A DNA stretch of 64,000 bases from Hyphococcus sp. GTDB lineage: Bacteria; Pseudomonadota; Alphaproteobacteria; Caulobacterales; Parvularculaceae. Shown in pieces: positions 16,510-25,225 of the stretch (position 1 is its first letter; every line of letters begins with the position of its first letter). The notes beneath the pieces are model-generated. The model did not search any database. It was given only the letters and a program-made list of their open reading frames with translations, and had not been told where the DNA came from. Position numbers and translations under genes: made by a program. The DNA lies in assembly GCA_021776415.1 (NCBI GenBank), contig JAJFFY010000007.1, forward strand, positions 124,001 to 188,000. The letters are read 5' to 3'.

Positions 16510-18453
16510 TCAGCCCGTCTTCACCCGCTTCAAATCGCGGATGAAAAACCGCGCCGGGTGGAGCGCTTCGGCGACGCCGGCCTCGACCGGGGCGGGCGCG
16601 CCGGCGATCTCGGCGGCGATCATCGCCGCGGCGAGCGGGGCGGAGACTAACCCCCGTGAGCCGAGCCCGGTGAGGATGTAAAGCCCCTCTTGGGATTGGC
16701 CGTCTGAGTATGGGTGGGTGAGGCCGTGGCGCAGGCCGTCATAGGCGTCCGCATAGGCGCGCCAATCGGGGACCGGGCCGGCAATCGGCGAGCGGTCCGG
16801 TGTGGTGCAGCGAATGCTGGCGCGGGGGCGGGCGGCTTCTGGCGTTAGGGCGGCGCCAAGCTCGGGGAACTTGGCGCGCACGGCGTCGATATTGGTTTGC
16901 GTCGCCTCGGGCGAGAAGGCTGGCGAGCGGCCGATGGCAATTGGCGCATAGGTCGCGCCGATCACCAATCCGCCTTGGGGCGCCGGGGCGACGTAAGGCC
17001 CGAATGCGATGGCGCCGGCAGGCGTCTGTGCTTCCGAGAACCATTCGATCTGGCCGAGCGCGCCGGCGAGCGGCAGCGCGCTGACTTGCGCAAAACCAAG
17101 CGCGTCCAGCCCGTTGGCGATAATCACCGCATCAAAGACATCGCGATTGCCGTCAGCGTCTTCGGTGCGCCATTTTTCGTCTTGCTTGTCCAGGCGAATA
17201 ATTTTCGCCCGGCGCAGCGGCGTGGCGCCGAGCAGGGCGTGAACGAACGCTGATGGATCAACGACGCCGGCCTGGGGGAAGTATAAATCCTCGCCCGCTT
17301 GTTCGAGCCAGCCATCGGGCAGGGCGGCCATCGCCAGGCGTTTGGCATGCCGCGCCTTGTCATGATCGTAAGCTGCGCAAAGGCGCACCCCGCAAGCATT
17401 GAACAATGGCGTGGGCGCATCTTGTTGCAGTTTATTCAGTAGACGTATGGTATGCAGATAGGCGTGGGCGAAATAGTGCGCGGTCGGAGTGGTGTCGACA
17501 TCGAGGCGCGGCATCACAAGCCCGGCGGGATTGCCCGATGCGCCGCTGGCGGGCGCGTCTGCCTCATAGACAATCGGCGCCAGCCCAAGAGTGTTGAGCG
17601 CGTAAGCAAGGCTCGCCCCGGCGATGCCTGCGCCGATGATGGCGATGCGTGCATCGTCGGCTAACGGCGCTGCCGGTCGGGTGTTGAACCAGGCGGCGCG
17701 GATTTTTGTATGGCTCGGCGGTTGTTTTAAAACCCCGGCGAGCATTTCGCGCTTGCGGCCAAAGCCGGGGCGTTTTTCCGGTGCAAAGCCCGCCGCCGTC
17801 AGCGCCCGGCGCACCGCGCCTGCGACTGTAAATGTTCCGAACGTCGCGCCGGGGGCCGAAAGCCGCGCAACTTCGCGGAAAATTTCCGGCGACCACATCG
17901 CCGGATTGCGATCCGGGGCAAAGCCGTCAAAAAACCACGCGTCGATTTGAGCCTCAGCGCGAGCCAGCCCCACCAGCGCGTCGCCGAGATAAAGCGTCAG
18001 CGTGACGTCGTCGTCAAAGGTCAGTTGATGAAACCCGCGATGCGGCGGCGGGTAGGCGGCAATCAGCTGTTGCGACAGATCGGCGAGCGCGGGCCAGGCG
18101 CGGTGGGCTTTGCGCAGATCATCGCGCCCGAGGGGAAAGGCTTCGACCGATAGAAAATGCAGCCGCGCGCCGGCAGGTTTTTTTGCTCGCCGCCATAGCT
18201 CCCAGGCCACTAGGAAATTCAGCCCGGTGCCAAAGCCCAATTCGCCAATCGCGAAACTTCGCGCGGTTGCAAATCGCTGCGGCAGGTTATTGGCGTCAAG
18301 GAAGACATGGGCTGTCTCAGTAAGCCCGTCTTCGGAAAAATAAATGTCGTCAAACAGCAGCGATCGCGGCGCGGGGCGTTCATCGTCAGCGGCGCCCCAA
18401 TCCAGCGAAGCTCTGGCCAGCGAAGCTTTATCTATGCGCGTATCATCGGTCAC
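16510..18453 (-). CDS. mnmC: Bifunctional tRNA wobble-uridine modification enzyme
   Basis: The protein has 647 residues from a GTG at 18453. The N-terminal methyltransferase domain (MnmD, about 1-245) shows the SAM-binding IGELGFGTGLNFLVAWELW and the family motif DAWFFDGFAPDRNPAMW. The C-terminal FAD-dependent oxidoreductase domain (about 265-645) begins with the dinucleotide fold IAIIGAGIAGASLAYAL and ends with the LGSRGLVSAPLAA line. The enzyme removes the carboxymethyl group from cmnm5(s2)U34 and then methylates nm5U to give mnm5(s2)U in certain tRNAs. The two-domain length is normal. The gene stands alone between the cbs and lytic transglycosylase genes on the same strand. Confidence 0.95.
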   Translation of the reverse strand: MTDDTRIDKASLARASLDWGAADDERPAPRSLLFDDIYFSEDGLTETAHVFLDANNLPQRFATARSFAIGELGFGTGLNFLVAWELWRRAKKPAGARLHFLSVEAFPLGRDDLRKAHRAWPALADLSQQLIAAYPPPHRGFHQLTFDDDVTLTLYLGDALVGLARAEAQIDAWFFDGFAPDRNPAMWSPEIFREVARLSAPGATFGTFTVAGAVRRALTAAGFAPEKRPGFGRKREMLAGVLKQPPSHTKIRAAWFNTRPAAPLADDARIAIIGAGIAGASLAYALNTLGLAPIVYEADAPASGASGNPAGLVMPRLDVDTTPTAHYFAHAYLHTIRLLNKLQQDAPTPLFNACGVRLCAAYDHDKARHAKRLAMAALPDGWLEQAGEDLYFPQAGVVDPSAFVHALLGATPLRRAKIIRLDKQDEKWRTEDADGNRDVFDAVIIANGLDALGFAQVSALPLAGALGQIEWFSEAQTPAGAIAFGPYVAPAPQGGLVIGATYAPIAIGRSPAFSPEATQTNIDAVRAKFPELGAALTPEAARPRASIRCTTPDRSPIAGPVPDWRAYADAYDGLRHGLTHPYSDGQSQEGLYILTGLGSRGLVSAPLAAAMIAAEIAGAPAPVEAGVAEALHPARFFIRDLKRVKTG

Positions 18454-18529
18454 AGGGCGTCATAGCGCGAGCTTGCGATTTTGTCTTACGCTTTTGTTGA
18501 TGTGCCGGCGAAAATCCGAGCGCGCCGCG

Positions 18530-19726
18530 TCACGATTGCAGCGCAGTCAACACCGCCAGGGAGGCGTAGCCATCCGCGGGCAGGCCGGCGGCTTTCTGCC
18601 ACGCCCGCAACGCGCGTCTTGTGCCAGCGCCGATGATCCCGTCCACGGGCCCCGGATTATAGCCGCGGTCAAGCAGCGCCTGCTGCAACGCTTTGCGCTG
18701 GTCGAAGCCGAGGGGCTTGTCGTCGCGCGGCCACAGCGTGGCGACGCGCCCGCTTCGGCCGGCGACTTCCTCGCTCAACAGCCCGACGGCCAGAGCATAG
18801 GCGGTGGAGCGGTTATATTTTAAAATCGCACTGAAGTTGTCGAATACCAAAAACGCCGGCCCGCGCGCGCCGGCGGGCAGAATAAGCCGGCTGCGCATAT
18901 TCGGATCATTGCGCTCCAATAGCGACGCGCCGTGCGGCTGGGTGAGGCCCATGGCCGCCCACTCCACCAGCGGCTTGCGGATCGAGGCGTCGGCCAGAGC
19001 ATAGTCAAATCCGTCGGGCAGGCGCGCTTCTGCGCCCCACGCCTCATTTTGCCGGTAGCCTGAAACGCTGAGATAATTTGCCGTGGACGCGAACACATCG
19101 CCGAGATTGTTCCAGATATCGCGCTTACCATCCGCATCGTGATCAATCGCGTAGGAAAGATAGGTGGTCGGGATAAACTGGGTGTGTCCCATGGCGCCCG
19201 CCCACGAGCCTTTCAGCTCATTGCGGTCGGCATAGCCGTTCTCGATAATCTTCAAGGCGCCGATGAGCTGGGTGCGGCCAAACCTTGTGCGCCGTCCTTC
19301 AAACGCCAATGTCGCCAGCGCCTGGATTGTGTCGTAATTGCCTAAAATTGCTCCGTATGAGGATTCAAGACCCCAGATTGCAACAATGATTTCCGCATCG
19401 ACGCCATAGGCTTGTTCGATCACCGAGAGGAGCGAGCTCTGTTCGGCTATCTTGGCGCGGCCGCCGGTGATGCGCGCCTCCGACACTGCGCTGTCGAGAT
19501 AACTCCAGATCGCCCGCGAGAACTCCGGCTGATTGTCATTGAGCTCATAGACCCGTTGATTGATGGTCACGCCCTCAAACGCTGCGTCGAACACTTGGGC
19601 GCTGATCCCCGCGGCGGTCGCTTCTGCGCGGAAGCCTTCGAGCCAGGTAGTGAAATCGGGATTCTGCGCCGATGCGGGCGCCATGCTGGCCGCCCACAGG
19701 GCGAATATCGCAAACAAAACTCTCAT
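18530..19726 (-). CDS. Lytic murein transglycosylase with peptidoglycan-binding domain
   Basis: The protein has 398 residues from the ATG at 19726; an upstream in-frame TTG would only lengthen the signal peptide (MRVLFAIFALWAASMAPASAQ). The MltB-type transglycosylase domain (about 25-320) shows the catalytic-Glu line WGLESSYGAILGN and the MGHTQFIPTTYLSYAID stretch typical of SLT_2. A C-terminal peptidoglycan-binding domain (about 340-398; LQQALLDRGYNPGPVDGIIG) completes it. It cleaves the glycan strand of peptidoglycan to 1,6-anhydro-muropeptides in the periplasm. No lipobox is seen, so it is probably a soluble or loosely bound form. It is a common alphaproteobacterial architecture. Confidence 0.92.
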   Translation of the reverse strand: MRVLFAIFALWAASMAPASAQNPDFTTWLEGFRAEATAAGISAQVFDAAFEGVTINQRVYELNDNQPEFSRAIWSYLDSAVSEARITGGRAKIAEQSSLLSVIEQAYGVDAEIIVAIWGLESSYGAILGNYDTIQALATLAFEGRRTRFGRTQLIGALKIIENGYADRNELKGSWAGAMGHTQFIPTTYLSYAIDHDADGKRDIWNNLGDVFASTANYLSVSGYRQNEAWGAEARLPDGFDYALADASIRKPLVEWAAMGLTQPHGASLLERNDPNMRSRLILPAGARGPAFLVFDNFSAILKYNRSTAYALAVGLLSEEVAGRSGRVATLWPRDDKPLGFDQRKALQQALLDRGYNPGPVDGIIGAGTRRALRAWQKAAGLPADGYASLAVLTALQS

Positions 19727-19920
19727 CACCGTCCCCACAAAATTCAACGACTCATAACGTGATGTCGCCGCATATCACAAGCATTTCCGCCAATATGCCC
19801 CCATAGAACGACAGGACTATGGCGATAATTTGCTGGCGCGCGGCGCTTGGCGGGTGGTATCGTCGCCCGGTTACAACGGCTTTAGCTGGCGGGCGAGGCC
19901 AAGAACGGGGAGAAGACATC

Positions 19921-20517
19921 ATGCATTTTCATAAATTAGCGGCAGCATTAGGCGCCGCCTCAATTGCCGGGGCAATGATCGGCGCACCGGCGCTTGCGGA
20001 AGAGACAACCAAAGATGTGTTGAAGGATTTGGCGCGCCGCGCGATTGGCCAGCCGCAATTGCCCCAGGTTGATAGAACCATAGGCCGGGCTAGTTATGAT
20101 AGCGGCGCCACTCACTGGATATCACCGATGCTGCGCAATGCGCCGGGCACCATTAGTGGCGAGATCTATACCATTAACAGCAAACGCCTGACGCGAACTT
20201 TTGAGTTTTCCGTGATCAATCCCAGCGCAGAAAATAGCGTCACCGCTTATGTCGCTTGTTATGATGCGAGCGGGGCGCCGCTCAGCCGCTATAGCTATAG
20301 TTTAAATGTGCCGCCCATGGGCGCCGTAAACTGGAACTCGAACCTCGTATCGCCGCCGGTAAGCTCCGATGGCGCCACCGAAGAAGTTGACGATGTCTGG
20401 TGTGTGGTTGGCGGCGACGGCCCGACGGTGGTGTTCGGATCGACGGCGCGCAACTACGGGGGCGAGGTCTCCAAGTCTCACTTTTCCCTCGAACGGGCGG
20501 CCCCGACGGCGCGCTGA
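19921..20517 (+). CDS. Secreted protein of unknown function
   Basis: The protein has 198 residues from the ATG at 19921, with a GGGGAGAAGACATC site just upstream. The longer in-frame ORF has no support before it. A signal peptide (AALGAASIAGAMIGAPALAEE) is followed by a helical segment (TTKDVLKDLARRAIG) and then a beta-rich domain (about 75-185). That domain looks like a sensory or carbohydrate-facing sandwich (TRTFEFSVINPSAENSVTAYV, VVGGDGPTVVFGS). Two cysteines (YVACYD, VWCVVGG) could form a disulfide. I do not recognise the family. It is followed by the lipoprotein peptidase on the same strand after 122 bases. Confidence 0.6.
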   Translation: MHFHKLAAALGAASIAGAMIGAPALAEETTKDVLKDLARRAIGQPQLPQVDRTIGRASYDSGATHWISPMLRNAPGTISGEIYTINSKRLTRTFEFSVINPSAENSVTAYVACYDASGAPLSRYSYSLNVPPMGAVNWNSNLVSPPVSSDGATEEVDDVWCVVGGDGPTVVFGSTARNYGGEVSKSHFSLERAAPTAR

Positions 20518-20639
20518 TCGTCGCAGCCTCATATCTTGTCCGAATGAAGGCCCCAGGCGGGTTTATCGCCGGGCGTTAGCGCATTATGGTGCGCGCAACG
20601 AGATTGATGTTTGACCTCATATATCTGGAGCCGGTCCCC

Positions 20640-22361
20640 ATGAAAGTATTATTGATCGCAAGCCTTGCTGTGATGACTGTCGCATGCGGCGGCGAAACCA
20701 CTTCGGCGCCCCCCGCGCAGACTGCGCCCGTCGAGGACAGCGCCGCGGCGACTGACGAACATGAGAGCCAAGCCATCCCGGCGGCCAACACTGAAGCGCT
20801 CGGCGTCATGCGTGATCAATTTGCGATTGTCGAGATGGCTCCGGACACATCTTTTTTGAACGCGGAAGAGCGCGCCGTCATTAACAAGCTCAATCAGGTT
20901 GGCGCATTGATGTCGGAGATCTATCTGCGCCAGCGCAGTGAGGCGAATCCGGCGTGGCGCGAACAGATTGCGTCGGGCGATATCGCAAACAAAGATATCA
21001 TTCTTGACCTGTTCGATCTGCATTTCGGTCCGTGGGATACGCTCGACCACAACAAGCCTTTTTATGGCGATACGCCAATGCCCGAAGGCGCGGCGTTTTA
21101 TCCGGCGGATATGACGCGCGAGGAATTTGAGGGCTGGATCGAAGCGCACCCCGAAGACAAAGACGCATTTACCAGCGGCTATACGGTGATCCGCCGTGAT
21201 GGCGACGCGCTTGTGGCGATTGCCTATTCAGAGCATTATCGCGAATGGCTGGAGCCAGCCGCGGCGCTGTTGCGCGAGGCGGCGGAGATGACGAGCAATG
21301 CAAGCCTCAAGCAGTTTTTGTCGTTGCGCGCGGAAAGTTTCCTCACCGACGATTATTACGATTCCGAGATGGCGTGGATGGACCTCGACGGTCCGATCGA
21401 GGCGGCGATCGGCCCTTATGAGGTCTATACGGATGGTATGTTTGGCTACAAGACAGCGTTTGAAGCCTTCATCACCGTCAAGAATCCGGAAGAAAGCGCG
21501 GCGCTGTCCAAATACAAGGACTTCCTGCGCGATATGGAAGCCAATCTCCCGGTCGACGAGCGCTACAAGAACTTCAAGCGCGGTTTTGAATCGCCGATTG
21601 CAGCGGCCTATCAGGTTCATGGCGGCGGCGACAATGTTCCGGGCGTGCAGACCATCGCCTTCAACCTACCCAATGACGAACGCGTGCGCGAGGCCAAAGG
21701 CGCCAAGAAGGTGATCTTGAACAATGTCCTCGGCGCCAAATTTGACCGCATCCTCAACCCCATGGCCGAGGCGGTGCTGGTCGATGAACAGGCCGGGCTG
21801 CTGGTTAAAAAATACATGACCAACGAGACCTTGTTCCACGAGCTCGCCCACAGTCTCGGGCCGGGCTCGATCACCAAAGATGGCGTGGAAACCAGCGTCG
21901 CGGCGGAATTGAAAGAGCTTTATACCATGACCGAAGAAGGCAAGGCCGATGTTCTGGGCGCCTATAACATCCTTTATATGATGCAGCGCGGCGAGTTGCC
22001 GGCGGCGGAAAAAGAAAGCTTCCTTGCGACTTATTTTGTCGGCCTGTTTCGCGCCATGCGCTTTGGCATTAACGAGGCCCATGGCGGCGGCGCGGCTTTT
22101 CAATATAGCTACTTTAAACAAGCCGGTGCGTTTGAGTGGGATAAGAATGAGGAAAAATTCCGCATCAATTTCGCCGCGCTCGAACAGGCGATTTCCGACC
22201 TTACCCGCGATATCATTATCGTTCAGGGCGACGGTGATTATGATAGTGCGAGAGCGTTTCTCGATACTTACGCAAAGCTTGACGCCAATGCCGAGCACAT
22301 CATCGCCTCGCTGACCTACCTGCCGGTGGATATCCAGCCGGTTTATGCAGACGCGTTATAG
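20640..22361 (+). CDS. M49-like zinc hydrolase lipoprotein (dipeptidyl-peptidase III family)
   Basis: The protein has 573 residues from the ATG at 20640, which starts a lipoprotein signal (LLIASLAVMTVACGG) with the lipidated Cys at 16. A low-complexity Ala/Thr/Glu linker follows. The zinc site is LFHELAHSLGPGS (about residue 400), with a third ligand in the TEEGKADVLGAYN line. This pairing is seen in M49-related bacterial proteins and plant Nudix3, whose HExxxH motif differs from the HExxGH of true DPP III. The length fits that family. A surface-exposed or periplasmic peptidase is most likely, but peptidase activity is not proven for this branch. Its stop TAG is in frame with a hydrophobic downstream stretch (see findings). 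Confidence 0.8.
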   Translation: MKVLLIASLAVMTVACGGETTSAPPAQTAPVEDSAAATDEHESQAIPAANTEALGVMRDQFAIVEMAPDTSFLNAEERAVINKLNQVGALMSEIYLRQRSEANPAWREQIASGDIANKDIILDLFDLHFGPWDTLDHNKPFYGDTPMPEGAAFYPADMTREEFEGWIEAHPEDKDAFTSGYTVIRRDGDALVAIAYSEHYREWLEPAAALLREAAEMTSNASLKQFLSLRAESFLTDDYYDSEMAWMDLDGPIEAAIGPYEVYTDGMFGYKTAFEAFITVKNPEESAALSKYKDFLRDMEANLPVDERYKNFKRGFESPIAAAYQVHGGGDNVPGVQTIAFNLPNDERVREAKGAKKVILNNVLGAKFDRILNPMAEAVLVDEQAGLLVKKYMTNETLFHELAHSLGPGSITKDGVETSVAAELKELYTMTEEGKADVLGAYNILYMMQRGELPAAEKESFLATYFVGLFRAMRFGINEAHGGGAAFQYSYFKQAGAFEWDKNEEKFRINFAALEQAISDLTRDIIIVQGDGDYDSARAFLDTYAKLDANAEHIIASLTYLPVDIQPVYADAL

Positions 22362-22430
22362 GGCAGTCAGGATATTCGTAACCTCATCCTCATCCACATA
22401 GGTCTGTTCGTACTGATCTTGGCGCTCGTT

Positions 22431-22577
22431 ATGATTGCTACGGGTGATTTTGTAATGATTGGTGTGGCGTTGCTGGGGGGGCTGGTTTTTTTGGCTAGCG
22501 GTAGCCTGACGGCTTACTTTTATTTTAAGCGAGGGAAAGTTTATGAAAAACGTGGTGAAAGCGGCCCTGACGGTTAG
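22431..22577 (+). CDS. Possible 48-residue small membrane protein
   Basis: Forty-eight codons from an ATG at 22431 encode a strongly hydrophobic segment (FVMIGVALLGGLVFLASG) and a basic tail (YFKRGKVYEKRG). The frame stays open back to the TAG that ends the M49-like gene and is hydrophobic there too (LILIHIGLFVLILAL), so the true start may be further upstream at a non-ATG codon. No RBS precedes the ATG. The 3' end overlaps the start of the serine hydrolase gene in another frame. Amino-acid usage is that of a two-helix inner-membrane protein. It is either a real small gene or the remnant of one. Confidence 0.35.
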   Translation: MIATGDFVMIGVALLGGLVFLASGSLTAYFYFKRGKVYEKRGESGPDG

Positions 22578-23931
22578 TTTTTTGGCGGCGGCGACGTCTG
22601 TAAACGCCCAAACCGCCGACCCCGCGCATCGCTCGCTTGCCGCCGGCTACAAGGCGGCGTTCACCTGCTCGGCGTATTTTAACGCCGGGCGGTCGGTGGA
22701 ACAAATCAACGGCGATGAGATCAACCGCATCTATCCCGGCTATCGTGACGCCTTGGCCAGCCTGCCGGATGCTGTGATCGACGAGAAAAAGAAAACTGTC
22801 TCGGTGCAGTATACGAATGATTTCCCACCGCGCATCTCCGCATGGCGGCCCTATCTTGGTTGCGCGCAACTGCCAACAGGGGCGAGCGCTAAAGCGGTCA
22901 AAAAACTTCCCTCTGCGCGCGTCAGGCAAACCCGCGACTTGCCGCGGCCTTTGCCTGAAACATTGCTGGACGATGCCGGATTTGCCGCCGCGATTGACCG
23001 CGCCTTTGACCATGCGAGCTATGGCGAGGGGACGGAAACGACGGCGGTGCTTATCGTCCTCGACGGCGCTATCATCTCCGAGAAATATCGCGATGGATTT
23101 GATCAGGAAACGCCTCAGCGCACCTGGTCGGTCGCCAAATCCATCGCCGCGACAGTGATCGGCGCGGCGGTTCTGGACGGGATCATTGATATTGACGACG
23201 AGGCGGGGCTCGCGGCGTGGTCTGCGCCCGGTGATCCGCGCGGCGAAATCACCATCGCCAATTTGCTGAACATGTCGAGCGGGCTAGATTCCGGTCCGGC
23301 CGGTAATCGCACCGACGATGTTTATCTCGGCGGCGGGCGGGTGATCGATCATGCGATCACACGGCGGCTCATTGCAACGCCGGGGACGCGCTGGAGTTAT
23401 GCAAATAACGACTCGCTGATAGCCATGCGCGCACTGCGCGAAAAGATCGGCAGCGACAAAAAATTTCACGCCTTTCCGTTTGAGCGCGTTTTGCATCCGC
23501 TCGGTATGAGCCATACGTTTTTAGAGACTGACTGGAACGGCGATTTCATCATGTCGAGCCAGGTGTGGACGACGGCGCGCGATCTTGCGCGGTTGGGGCT
23601 TGTCTATCTCAATGACGGCGTCTGGGAAGGGAAGCGTATTATCCCGGAAGGCTGGGCGGCGTATGTCGCCAGCCCGGCGATGGACCAGCCGCCTTTGCAG
23701 CGCCGTGACGGCAGCCTGATCGGCGGTTATGGCGCGCAGTTCTGGCTGTTTGGCGCCCGGCACGGACTGCCCGCCGGAACTTATGCAGCGCTAGGCAATC
23801 GCGGCCAGCATCTGGTGATCATCCCGTCACGCAATATGCTGATCATCCGGCGCGGCTTCGACGATAATGGCGGCGCGCGGTTTGATATCATGGCTTTTGC
23901 ACATGATGTGCTGGCGGCGCTGCCGGAATAA
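22543..23931 (+). CDS. Serine hydrolase, class C beta-lactamase / penicillin-binding fold
   Basis: The protein has 462 residues with a signal peptide (AALTVSFLAAATSVNAQ). The SxxK motif is in TWSVAKSIAATVIGAA and the YxN motif in WSYANNDSL. A third, HGL-type motif near the C-terminus (FWLFGARHGLPAG) fits the KTG-like position. These define the beta-lactamase/esterase (S12) superfamily of serine hydrolases. A roughly 140-residue N-terminal extension with two Cys precedes the catalytic domain. Most such proteins are esterases or D-Ala-D-Ala peptidases rather than antibiotic resistance enzymes. Its start overlaps the small membrane ORF. Confidence 0.87.
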   Translation: MKNVVKAALTVSFLAAATSVNAQTADPAHRSLAAGYKAAFTCSAYFNAGRSVEQINGDEINRIYPGYRDALASLPDAVIDEKKKTVSVQYTNDFPPRISAWRPYLGCAQLPTGASAKAVKKLPSARVRQTRDLPRPLPETLLDDAGFAAAIDRAFDHASYGEGTETTAVLIVLDGAIISEKYRDGFDQETPQRTWSVAKSIAATVIGAAVLDGIIDIDDEAGLAAWSAPGDPRGEITIANLLNMSSGLDSGPAGNRTDDVYLGGGRVIDHAITRRLIATPGTRWSYANNDSLIAMRALREKIGSDKKFHAFPFERVLHPLGMSHTFLETDWNGDFIMSSQVWTTARDLARLGLVYLNDGVWEGKRIIPEGWAAYVASPAMDQPPLQRRDGSLIGGYGAQFWLFGARHGLPAGTYAALGNRGQHLVIIPSRNMLIIRRGFDDNGGARFDIMAFAHDVLAALPE

Positions 23932-23962
23932 GCAATCGCAGAGATGTCGGCGAAGAAGTAGC

Positions 23963-24122
23963 GTCATCCCGTACACGATGCAGCATCCGCGCGCGAAGGC
24001 GCGCAATTTATTAAACGACCGCCTTTGCGGTCGGGATGCCGCTTCGCAGATACGGGATCTCCTGAAGCAGATCCCGGACCAGCATCGCGTCATCAAAGAT
24101 GCCGCAATGCATCCGGGATGAC
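23963..24122. repeat. GTCATCCCG/CGGGATGAC repeat carrying the nested double-hairpin module
   Basis: The terminal inverted bases (GTCATCCCG at 23963-23971, CGGGATGAC at 24114-24122) mark a dispersed alphaproteobacterial repeat type. Inside, at about 23984-24038, is a ~50-bp module. It has one hairpin (CGCGCGAAGGCGCGC), an AT-rich spacer and a second hairpin (GACCGCCTTTGCGGTC), bounded by CATCC and GGATG. The same module occurs inside different elements at about 42675 and 51943. The gap between the serine hydrolase and HMG-CoA lyase genes holds nothing else. Confidence 0.75.
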
Positions 24123-24171
24123 GAGGATTGTTAGAAAATTGGAATGCCAGTTCGGCGCTACCCGACAGCGA

Positions 24172-25080
24172 CTACATTTTCTGGATCGTCGCGGCGGTCT
24201 TTGCCCGCGTTACTTTCGAGGCCGGGCGGCGGCCGAGCCTTTCTGAAATCCACACGCTGGTGACGACCAGCGCGTCGAGATCGGCGCCGGTCTCATAGCC
24301 TGATCCGTGCAGCATATAGACAACGTCCTCGGTCGCGACATTACCGCTCGCGCCCGGCGCATAGGGGCAGCCGCCTAATCCGGATACAGAACTATCAAAA
24401 GTGCGCACGCCTTCTTCCAGGCTCGCATAAATATTGCTGAGCGCCTGGCCGTAGGTGTCGTGGAAATGTCCGGCCAGCGCGGTAATGGGAACCTCCCCCG
24501 CGACGGCGCGGATCATCGCGCGGGCTTCGCCCGGCGTGCCGGCGCCGATCGTGTCGCCGAGGGAAATTTCATAACAACCCATACGGTGCAGCGCTTTTGC
24601 AACGCGCACCACATCCTTGACGGGGATATTCCCCTCATAAGGACAGCCAAGAACGCAAGAGACATAGCCGCGAACACGCACGCCATCGGCCTTCGCCGCC
24701 TCGACGACAGGCTTGAACCGCTCAAGGCTTTCTTCAATCGTCGCATTGATGTTTTTGGCTGAAAAACTTTCCGACGCGGCGGCGAATATCGCGATCGTAT
24801 CAGCCTTGCCGGCGCGCGCGCCTTCATAGCCCTTCATATTCGGGGTGAGGACCGGATAGGAAACGCCGGGCTTGCGCTTGATGCTCGCCAGCACCTCGTC
24901 CGACGCCGCCATTTGCGGCACCCATTTCGGAGAGACAAAAGCGCCGGCCTCAACGGTTTTCAATCCCGCATCGGCAAGCTGTTCAATCAGCGTGACTTTG
25001 GTCGCGACATCAATGGTCTGCTTTTCATTCTGCAACCCGTCGCGCGGTCCGACTTCGATGATGTTTACGTGGTTGGTCAT
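24172..25080 (-). CDS. mvaB: Hydroxymethylglutaryl-CoA lyase
   Basis: The protein has 302 residues. The HMGL-like TIM barrel signature is complete: EVGPRDGLQNE at the N-terminus (metal and substrate), VSPKWVPQMA, the SCVLGCPYEG line, GHFHDTYGQAL (metal ligands), and the catalytic-Cys loop SGLGGCPYAPGASGNVATED near residue 250. It splits HMG-CoA to acetyl-CoA and acetoacetate, the last step of leucine degradation. It is the final gene of the minus-strand leucine cluster, separated from mccA by a palindromic repeat of about 120 bp that may modulate its expression. Confidence 0.95.
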   Translation of the reverse strand: MTNHVNIIEVGPRDGLQNEKQTIDVATKVTLIEQLADAGLKTVEAGAFVSPKWVPQMAASDEVLASIKRKPGVSYPVLTPNMKGYEGARAGKADTIAIFAAASESFSAKNINATIEESLERFKPVVEAAKADGVRVRGYVSCVLGCPYEGNIPVKDVVRVAKALHRMGCYEISLGDTIGAGTPGEARAMIRAVAGEVPITALAGHFHDTYGQALSNIYASLEEGVRTFDSSVSGLGGCPYAPGASGNVATEDVVYMLHGSGYETGADLDALVVTSVWISERLGRRPASKVTRAKTAATIQKM

Positions 25081-25087
25081 TATGAAG

Positions 25088-25207
25088 AGCCCCCTCCGAT
25101 CGCTGCGCGATCACCTCCCCCGCAAGCGGGGAAGGAATAAAATAGCACCGCGGTAAACTTGCTCCCCCGTTTACGGGGGAGCTGTCGGCGAAGCCGACTG
25201 AGGGGGC
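25088..25207. repeat. Dispersed palindromic intergenic repeat (GGCCCCCTC type), copy 2
   Basis: This has the same architecture as the copy at 14328: outer AGCCCCCTCCG ... TGAGGGGGC, with inner hairpins GATCGCTGCGCGATC, CCCCGCAAGCGGGG, CTCCCCCGTTTACGGGGGAG and GTCGGCGAAGCCGAC. It sits in the short gap between mccA and mvaB inside the presumed operon, so it would be part of the polycistronic RNA. Confidence 0.8.
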
Positions 25208-25225
25208 ACGGTGTGCAAACGTGCA

